In this document: piece after piece, positions 1 to 5,179 of the stretch
Layout of the letters: every line of letters begins with the position of its first letter
Numbering within the stretch: the first letter of the stretch is position 1
Origin: Methanomassiliicoccaceae archaeon
Lineage (GTDB): Archaea; Thermoplasmatota; Thermoplasmata; Methanomassiliicoccales; Methanomethylophilaceae
Direction: 5' to 3'
Length of the DNA stretch: 6,602 nucleotides
NCBI GenBank assembly: GCA_009780795.1
Contig: WQZJ01000064.1
Span: 1 to 6,602 of the forward strand
Notes under the pieces: generated by a model
Databases searched by the model: none
Told to the model about the DNA's origin: nothing
What the model saw: only the letters and a program-made list of their open reading frames with translations
Program-made: the position numbers and the translations under genes

Positions 1-208
1 CATCTACGCGGACGACCTCGCCGCCGCCGCGGAGCTTCTGCGCAGTGAGTACGATGTTCCGGATGAGCTCATGTTCATAGACGGGAAGAGGATGGAGATA
101 GCGCCGTGGATCATCGAGGAGATAGCGGACGAACTGCCGTTCAAATGTTACATGATCGAAGAATACCCGACAGCCGACCGGCTGGAGGTCGAGCGCATAC
201 CGTTATGA
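1..208 (+). CDS. C-terminal 68 residues of an unrecognised protein (5' end outside window)
   Basis: Reading from base 2, this frame stays open for 68 codons to a TGA at 206-208. The other two plus frames hit stops early, at about 46-48 and 117-119. Codon use looks genuine: third positions are GC-rich, and isoleucine is split between ATC and ATA. The tail is acidic and probably helical: an Ala/Leu-rich helix (DDLAAAAELL), then FIDGKRMEIAPWIIEEIADE, then a short segment ending in VERIPL. There is no transmembrane segment and no Cys-rich metal site; the single Cys lies in PFKCYM. I do not recognise the family and assign no function. It converges on the RNA polymerase cluster, with 47 bases between the two stop codons, so it belongs to a separate transcript. 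That it is coding is fairly sure; its identity is open. Confidence 0.72.
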   Translation, partial: IYADDLAAAAELLRSEYDVPDELMFIDGKRMEIAPWIIEEIADELPFKCYMIEEYPTADRLEVERIPL

Positions 209-235
209 AAATGAGTTAAAGGGTTTTGCACCTGG

Positions 236-262
236 CGATCGACCCGGGGGACCGGTCAATCG
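236..262 (-). terminator. Imperfect hairpin at the end of nusA; possible terminator region
   Basis: An imperfect inverted repeat spans the nusA stop codon: CGAT pairs with ATCG, GACC with GGTC and GG with CC, with one mismatch, one bulged C and a GGGA loop on the plus strand. Read on the minus strand, the hairpin is not followed directly by a U-tract. The first T-runs come further on, TTT near 217-219 and TTTT at 208-211, the latter starting at the stop codon of the convergent gene. Archaeal termination depends mainly on T-runs in the non-template strand, so the real stop may lie in 206-220 or beyond, with overlapping convergent transcripts. On the plus strand the only comparable signal is TTTT at 224-227. 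Weak evidence; the rest of the 209-255 spacer shows nothing else. Confidence 0.25.
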
Positions 263-684
263 ACGCTCAGGCTCTGTATCTCATGGTGCCTGTTCACTAT
301 GTCGCGAGCGATGCGCAAGTTCTTACCTGCCTTGCCTATCGCGCGCCCCTTGAGCTTGGGGTCCACGGTGATCGTCGCATGCGTTACGTTACCGCGCTGC
401 TCTATCACCACTTTTTGAGGCTCGTATATGTGGAAGACGTTCTTCACGAACTGTTCCGGGTCCTCCGAATACTCGACCACTTGGATGTTCTTTCCAGTGC
501 GATCCTTCAACCTTATGACGTGTTCCCCTTTCTTACCAACGGCTATGTTCCCCTGTCCCTTCTCTACGACGAACACCAATTTGTCATCGGCGTCCATGCA
601 GTCGATGACATTGGCCTTTGTTATCGTCTCAAAGAGAGAGATATACATCAGCGTGTCTTCGGTCAGCACTATTTCCGCGGACAT
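256..684 (-). CDS. nusA: NusA-like transcription factor, two KH domains (archaeal type)
   Basis: The 142-residue product has the length and order of archaeal NusA, which consists of the two KH domains only and lacks the bacterial N-terminal polymerase-binding and S1 domains. After a short lead (MSAEIVLTEDTLMYISLFE), KH1 carries its GxxG loop as GKKG at residues 50-53. KH2 carries GKAG at 117-120, and the protein ends in the family-like R-HHEI segment at 132-136. Both GxxG loops are intact, so RNA binding is expected. The family is thought to act in transcription elongation or termination, but the archaeal role is far less defined than the bacterial one. The ATG at 682-684 lies four bases after the rpl30e stop. 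The sequence before it (CTGTGAGAAC) is only a poor ribosome binding site, so translation probably relies on coupling to rpl30e. It is the last gene of the cluster here. Confidence 0.95.
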   Translation of the reverse strand: MSAEIVLTEDTLMYISLFETITKANVIDCMDADDKLVFVVEKGQGNIAVGKKGEHVIRLKDRTGKNIQVVEYSEDPEQFVKNVFHIYEPQKVVIEQRGNVTHATITVDPKLKGRAIGKAGKNLRIARDIVNRHHEIQSLSVD

Positions 685-688
685 GTTC

Positions 689-964
689 TCACAGCGTTAA
701 GATGTTGGAGCTGCCCTTGTCGATGACCGCCAGCGCGGACACCGAGAACGGCTTACCGCAGAGGGCGCCCAATTCCATATTGTTGCCCTCGTAGACATGA
801 ACCTTCACTTTCACGTCGCCCTTGAGGAAATCGCTGGGGCAATTCCTCGCCAGCACTATCATCTGAGCCTTTCCGCTCTTTACCGCTTTCTCTGTCTGTC
901 CTACGCCGAACTCCACCTGTCCGGTGGATATCGCCGACTTCAATGCTCTTCCTATGTCTATCAT
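689..964 (-). CDS. rpl30e: Large-subunit ribosomal protein L30e (eL30), short form
   Basis: The 91-residue product follows the L30e pattern: an N-terminal helix (IDIGRALKSAISTGQVEFG), the K-S-GKAQMIVLARNCP core at 29-43, then VHVYEGNNMELGALCGKPF (55-73) and a final SVSALAVID strand. The family belongs to the L7Ae/L30e RNA-binding fold and sits in the 50S subunit. As I remember the family, archaeal L30e is usually about 100 residues, with a helical stretch between the NCP and VYE motifs. Here only about eleven residues (SDFLKGDVKVK) lie between them, so that part seems shortened. The reading frame is clean and both flanks match, so this looks like a real short form and not a frameshift. The start ATG overlaps the rpoA2 TGA (ATGA at 961-964), and a G-rich ribosome binding site lies just upstream. 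Its place between rpoA2 and nusA is the standard archaeal one. Confidence 0.95.
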   Translation of the reverse strand: MIDIGRALKSAISTGQVEFGVGQTEKAVKSGKAQMIVLARNCPSDFLKGDVKVKVHVYEGNNMELGALCGKPFSVSALAVIDKGSSNILTL

Positions 965-2394
965 TTCTTATTCCCCCTCGGTGTGTATATCAGATTGACG
1001 GCACCGGTTCCAAGGGTTACCGGCTGACCGACAATGATGTTTTCCGCCACTCCGTCGAGATGGTCCACCTCTCCGATCATGGCCGCATGCAGCAGGTGCG
1101 CGGCAGTTATCTCGAACGCCGCCCTCGCCAGCACGCTTGATTTTCTCCCTGATATCCCGTGCCTTCCGATGGCCTTGACGTAACCGTCGTTGGTCATCAG
1201 GTCGGCGACGAGCATGATGTGTCTTATGTCAACGCTGAGACCCTGTTCCGACAGGGTGTTGTGGGCCTCACGTATTATCGAATTACGGGCGGCCTCTATT
1301 CCAAGAACGTCCGCGACCTCCTGGATACTGTTGGTCATCGTCCTCGTCTGGTCGACGCCGGCTATCTTGAGCACTTCCTTCAGATTGCTGCCCTCGGTGT
1401 AGATGACCCATTTCCCGGTCTTGTCCTCTTTCCTTATGACCGCACGGATGATACCGTCGATGCCCTTGATCTTGACCGTCTTTATTGCGTCGTATATCGC
1501 CTGCAGCTTCTTGTAGGACGGTTCGTCGGACGTGACCAATATCTCCTGGTCCTTGACCTCGACCTGTCCGCGGGCTGCTTTCACTTTGTTCAGACGGTCT
1601 ATGAGGTCGTCCATCTTCACGCCGCGTGCGTCCATCTTCCTCATATCGGGCTGTATGATGAACCTCATGTTCGTTATGTCCGTCTTGATCGACGCCACAT
1701 CGAGCAGGTTGGTCATCTCTATCTCCGATGATACCAGACGGGCTATGTTCTCATCGTCCGCCGCCATGCCCACGAGACGCACCGTCATCATGGGCGTGCT
1801 GGGTATTCTCCTTGCATCCACGATCTCGATGAGTCTCGGAAGGCCGAGTGTGACGTTGATCTCAGCGACACCGGCGTAGTGGAAGGTACGCATCGTCATC
1901 TGCGTTCCCGGCTCCCCTATCGACTGTGCTGCCATGATACCGGCCGATTCGTTCGGGTCCATGCGGTGGTCCTCGTACATGCGCGCCGCGACACTGATCA
2001 ATTTTTCGTATATCTCGTCGCTCAGGTCGGCGTTCTTTATGCGCTTCGCGATATCGACGATCATCTTCAGCGGGATGTTAGTGTTGTTCTTCTCCGCGAT
2101 CTGTCTGAGCTTCTTCCCTTCCTCGGAAAGCTCCAGCGGTGAGTGGACGAGCTCCATCGGCTCGGCGATCTCCTCCACTTTCTTCGCCTTCTCGGACCTT
2201 ACGGATACCAGCCTCTTGCCTATCTTCGATATTACGGTCTCGGCCTCTTCCTCGGATATTCCCAATGTCATGAGTTCATCCACGCCCGCTTCGCTTATAG
2301 CGCCCAGGGTGCTGTACTTCGTCAAAAGGAGTTCGGCCGTCTCCGGACCGATGTCCCTCTTCAGCAGCGCGTTCATTGTGTCCTTCTTAGCCAT
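961..2394 (-). CDS. rpoA2: DNA-directed RNA polymerase subunit A'' (C-terminal part of the largest subunit)
   Basis: This 477-residue subunit supplies the trigger loop and the C-terminal part of the large-subunit core. The signature AAQSIGEPGTQMTMRTFHYA lies at residues 155-174. H172 matches the trigger-loop histidine of yeast Rpb1 (H1085), and the helix continues into INVTLGLPRLIEI (179-191). The later SDEPSYKKL, GIDGIIRAVI (311-320) and GISGRKSSVLARAAFE (413-428) segments are also family-typical. Residues 95-150 correspond to the usual A'' N-terminus. The first 90 or so residues are extra, and residues 9-58 look like a helix-hairpin-helix pair. Archaeal A'' is normally about 380-400 residues, so this one is about 80 longer. 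The ATG follows the rpoA1 TAA by one base and has a GGAGG eight bases upstream, which fixes the start and keeps the extension. No intein interrupts the conserved block. Confidence 0.98.
   Translation of the reverse strand: MAKKDTMNALLKRDIGPETAELLLTKYSTLGAISEAGVDELMTLGISEEEAETVISKIGKRLVSVRSEKAKKVEEIAEPMELVHSPLELSEEGKKLRQIAEKNNTNIPLKMIVDIAKRIKNADLSDEIYEKLISVAARMYEDHRMDPNESAGIMAAQSIGEPGTQMTMRTFHYAGVAEINVTLGLPRLIEIVDARRIPSTPMMTVRLVGMAADDENIARLVSSEIEMTNLLDVASIKTDITNMRFIIQPDMRKMDARGVKMDDLIDRLNKVKAARGQVEVKDQEILVTSDEPSYKKLQAIYDAIKTVKIKGIDGIIRAVIRKEDKTGKWVIYTEGSNLKEVLKIAGVDQTRTMTNSIQEVADVLGIEAARNSIIREAHNTLSEQGLSVDIRHIMLVADLMTNDGYVKAIGRHGISGRKSSVLARAAFEITAAHLLHAAMIGEVDHLDGVAENIIVGQPVTLGTGAVNLIYTPRGNKK
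973..979 (-). promoter_or_regulatory. Ribosome binding site of rpl30e
   Basis: On the minus strand GAGGGGG precedes the rpl30e ATG, with eight bases between its end and the ATG. The GAGG part matches the archaeal anti-Shine-Dalgarno CCUCC, at a slightly long distance of 11 bases. It lies inside the last codons of rpoA2 and supports the overlapping ATGA start. Confidence 0.6.
2221..2370 (-). other. Predicted helix-hairpin-helix domain at the N-terminus of A''
   Basis: Residues 9-58 of A'' read as two helix-hairpin-helix units. The first is LLKRDIGPETAELLL (hairpin IGPETA, 15-20), joined through YSTLGAISEAGVDELMTL to the second, LGISEEEAETVISKI (hairpin GISEEEA). The spacing and the hydrophobic pattern resemble tandem HhH domains of DNA repair and recombination proteins. 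A Lys/Glu-rich linker (58-80) then connects it to the polymerase body. The pattern is visible in the sequence; the fold and any nucleic-acid binding are inference. Confidence 0.6.
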
Positions 2395-2395
2395 C

Positions 2396-5179
2396 TTACT
2401 CGCCTCCGAACTCGGGTTCCTCGAAGCTTCCTTCCTCTTCCTCTATGAACTCCATCTCGTCCTTCTCGATCGTTCCGTAGTCCTCTCCGACCTCGCTCGT
2501 CTCGACCACGAGCAGCTTGTCCGCATCGTCGCCGAGAACTTCGACGAACAGGTCGTCGAGATCTATCGCTTTACCCTGAACGGATCTTGCGGGATCGGCG
2601 CCGTCCTCTCCGTACTCGAACTGAATGATCGTATCGGCGGTGTTCCTCACGGTGCCGTCGTTCATCAGTTTGAGATCTTCCAGCGCCGATATCAGACGGC
2701 GCTGCATGTAACCTGACCTGGATGTCCTTACGGCAGTGTCCACCAGACCTTCGCGTCCTCCCATCGCATGGAAGAAGAACTCGGTCGGTGCCAGTCCCGT
2801 CTTGTACGAGTTGGATACGAATCCTTTCGCATATGCGCCCAGATCGCCTTTGGTGAAGTGGGGCAGCGTGCGGTTCCAGTAACCTCTGGAGAGACGTTCA
2901 CCACGAACGGCCTGCTGACCGACACAACCGGCCATCTGCGACAGGTTGAGCATCGATCCCCTCGCGCCCGACTTGGCCATGACCACGGCGGAGTTCTCCA
3001 TACCGAGGTGCTTCCCGGCTATACGTCCGGCCTGGTCACGTGCTTGTCCGAGGACCTTCATCACTTCCACTTCGAGCGTCTCCCTCAGCGAGCGACCGGG
3101 CATCTGGTCCAGCGTACCGTCGCGATACGACTGGACGAATGACGTCACCTTGTCTATGCACTCGCGGTTGAACTCCTGTATCTGCATCTTCGCCTCGTCC
3201 GGGATGTCCTCGTCGTCTATCCCGGTACTGAAGCCGCGGTCCATTATGGCGCCCAGCGCAAGTCTCGTCACTTCGTCTATGAACTGTCTCACTCTCTCGG
3301 GGCCGTAGTCCCTGGCTATGCGGTCGAGTATCTTTCCCTTGCTGTTCCCGATGGATTTCGCGTCGATCGTCCCGCACAGCAGCTGACCGTCCTTGACCTT
3401 CACATAGGAATCATACTCACATTTCTCGTTCCTGCAGCGGTCGCAGTTCTGGCATATGGACGCTTTGAACGTGGCGCGCAGGTCCTTCGGCAGCACCGTC
3501 GAGAACAGCTGTTTCCCTGTCCAGTACTCCTTGCCGTTCTCCTTGCCCGCCGGCTCCGGCATCTCTATGTGCGATAATTTTGACAGAATGTTGAGCGTTC
3601 TCGTCTGGTCGAACCTCGGATTATCGTGTGTCAGATAGTATATCCCTGTGATGTGGTCGTGTATCGCGCCTATGATCGGTCCCCCGTACCTCGGCGACAG
3701 GATGTTCTCCTGTACCTGCATCAGTATGCGTGCCTCGGCACGCGCCTCGTCCGACTGAAGGACGTGCAGGTTCATCTCATCACCGTCGAAGTCAGCGTTG
3801 TACGGCGGACATACGCACAGGTTGAATCTGAATGTCTTACCCTGCATTATGCGGACGCGGTGCGCCATCATGGACATCCTGTGCAGTGACGGCTGCCTGT
3901 TGAACAGTACGACGTCGCCGTCAACGAGCTGACGCTCGACGGTGTAATCGACCTCGATCCCTTCGGAGACCTCCTGTGAGTTGCGAGTCGTCACTCTTAT
4001 CCTTCTTCCGTCGGAGCGTATCACGTAGTTCACTCCGGGGAGGTACGTGCTGTCCTCGGGCGGGTCCGGGCCGCGGGCCACCATCACTCTCAGCGCCTCT
4101 ATGTTGTGCTCATTGACATGCACCGGCACCGTCAGTTCCCTGGCCGCTTTCACTGGAACTCCTACCTCGTTTATCGACAGGAGCGGGTCCGGTGATATCA
4201 CCGTACGCGCGGAGAAGTTCACCCTCTTACCTGACAGATTGGAACGGAATCTTCCTTCCTTTCCCTTCAGCCTCTGCGCCAGCGTCTTCAGGGGGCGGCC
4301 GGACCTGTGCCTGGCCGGCGGTATCCCGGACGTCTGGTTGTCGAAGTATGTGGTCACGTGGTACTGAAGCAGTTCCCACAGGTCCTCCACGATCAGCTGC
4401 GGAGCGCCTGCGTCCCTGTTCTCCCTGAGCCTCTGGTTTATCCTCAGGACATCCACGAGCTTGTGTGTCAGGTCGTCCTCCGACCTGTCGCCGGTGTCCA
4501 GCGTGATCGACGGCCTCACCGTCACCGGCGGTACTGCCAGTGCCGTGAGCACCATCCACTCGGGCCTGCATGTCGCCGGGTCCATGCCCAGCGTCCTCAG
4601 GTCCTCGTCAGGTATGCGCTCCAGTCTGTCACGGACCTCCCTCGGCGTCAGTTTGTGGTTGTCGTCCGCTTCCCTGAACGTCGTCGGTTTGTCTAATTTG
4701 ATCTTTATCTGTTCCTCGCCGCAGTACGGGCACAGCCCTTTCGACGAGGCGTCCTTCGCCGTTGTCTTGGTGAACGATTTCTTGTCGGCGGTGTCTCCTC
4801 CGAGTTCCTCGACACGGTCCATGTTCTGACGGGTCTCCTCTATCTGGTCCTCCGTCAGCATAAGCCTCCCGCATTTGCGGCAGGTGCTCTCCAAGAGTGT
4901 CTTGATGTCCTTGATGAAGCCCACGTGTATCACGGGCATTGCAAGGTCTATGTGCCCGAAATGTCCAGGACATTCGTCGACCTTACATCCGCACGTCTTG
5001 CATCTGAGCCCCGGCTCTATGACGCCCATGTGCGGGTCCATGAGACCCATCTCTATCGGGTATCCCTCATCGTCGTAGGTGTCCGCCGTTATTATCTTGG
5101 TGGCGGACATCTTCCTTATTTCCTCCGGTGATACACAGGAGAATTTTATCGCCCCTATCCTCTTCGATATGCCGATCAT
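2396..5179 (-). CDS. rpoA1: DNA-directed RNA polymerase subunit A' (N-terminal part of the largest subunit)
   Basis: The 927-residue subunit holds the active-site metal loop: YNADFDGDEMN at 460-470, whose three Asp (463, 465, 467) bind catalytic Mg. The clamp zinc sites are complete: C60, C63, C70 and H73 in the CxxC...CPGHFGH motif, then C100, C103, C150 and C153. Other landmarks are the RFRSNLSGKRVNFSARTVIS block (310-329), LFNRQPSLHRMS (425-436), a pore-region four-Cys cluster (576, 579, 582, 587) and KSGARGSMLNLSQMAG (736-751). The bridge helix runs from about GLAPTEFFFHAMGGREG (795-811) to RRLISALEDL (827-836). The final 35 residues are strongly acidic. The ATG overlaps the rpoB TGA (ATGA at 5176-5179), with a GGAGG seven bases upstream. 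Together with A'' and B it forms the catalytic core. Length is slightly above the usual 880-910. No intein or frameshift is seen. Confidence 0.99.
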   Translation of the reverse strand: MIGISKRIGAIKFSCVSPEEIRKMSATKIITADTYDDEGYPIEMGLMDPHMGVIEPGLRCKTCGCKVDECPGHFGHIDLAMPVIHVGFIKDIKTLLESTCRKCGRLMLTEDQIEETRQNMDRVEELGGDTADKKSFTKTTAKDASSKGLCPYCGEEQIKIKLDKPTTFREADDNHKLTPREVRDRLERIPDEDLRTLGMDPATCRPEWMVLTALAVPPVTVRPSITLDTGDRSEDDLTHKLVDVLRINQRLRENRDAGAPQLIVEDLWELLQYHVTTYFDNQTSGIPPARHRSGRPLKTLAQRLKGKEGRFRSNLSGKRVNFSARTVISPDPLLSINEVGVPVKAARELTVPVHVNEHNIEALRVMVARGPDPPEDSTYLPGVNYVIRSDGRRIRVTTRNSQEVSEGIEVDYTVERQLVDGDVVLFNRQPSLHRMSMMAHRVRIMQGKTFRFNLCVCPPYNADFDGDEMNLHVLQSDEARAEARILMQVQENILSPRYGGPIIGAIHDHITGIYYLTHDNPRFDQTRTLNILSKLSHIEMPEPAGKENGKEYWTGKQLFSTVLPKDLRATFKASICQNCDRCRNEKCEYDSYVKVKDGQLLCGTIDAKSIGNSKGKILDRIARDYGPERVRQFIDEVTRLALGAIMDRGFSTGIDDEDIPDEAKMQIQEFNRECIDKVTSFVQSYRDGTLDQMPGRSLRETLEVEVMKVLGQARDQAGRIAGKHLGMENSAVVMAKSGARGSMLNLSQMAGCVGQQAVRGERLSRGYWNRTLPHFTKGDLGAYAKGFVSNSYKTGLAPTEFFFHAMGGREGLVDTAVRTSRSGYMQRRLISALEDLKLMNDGTVRNTADTIIQFEYGEDGADPARSVQGKAIDLDDLFVEVLGDDADKLLVVETSEVGEDYGTIEKDEMEFIEEEEGSFEEPEFGGE
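2403..2407 (-). promoter_or_regulatory. Ribosome binding site of rpoA2
   Basis: GGAGG on the minus strand, complementary to the archaeal 16S rRNA 3' end, lies eight bases before the rpoA2 ATG and inside the last codons of rpoA1. It decides the start at 2394 over the later Met7 (MNALLKR) and so shows that the N-terminal extension of A'' is translated. Confidence 0.85.

Noticed and set aside
63..72. 10-bp palindrome ATGAGCTCAT in the plus-strand gene
   Set aside because: Short, inside coding sequence, and several are expected by chance in a window of this size.
2394..2398. A'/A'' junction as a possible frameshift or broken single gene
   Set aside because: The split between A' and A'' is normal in archaea. 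A TAA, one spacer base, a proper ATG and a GGAGG site show two separate genes.
1934..2716. 260-residue plus-strand open frame opposite rpoA2/rpoA1
   Set aside because: It is antisense to two strongly conserved polymerase genes, is rich in Ser as expected from reading such codons backwards, has no recognisable motif and crosses a gene boundary. It is a shadow frame, as are the other long plus-strand frames (for example 1159-1731, 226-726 and 5606-6052).
3036..3377. 113-residue minus-strand frame inside rpoA1
   Set aside because: It is an alternative frame of the same strand in GC-rich coding DNA; the product is Arg-rich and unlike any family, while the A' frame is unbroken and conserved here.
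4190..4203. Perfect 14-bp palindrome CGGTGATATCACCG in rpoA1
   Set aside because: It encodes the conserved TVISP motif, has no loop for a stable hairpin, and a palindrome of this length is expected by chance about once in every two to three windows of this size.
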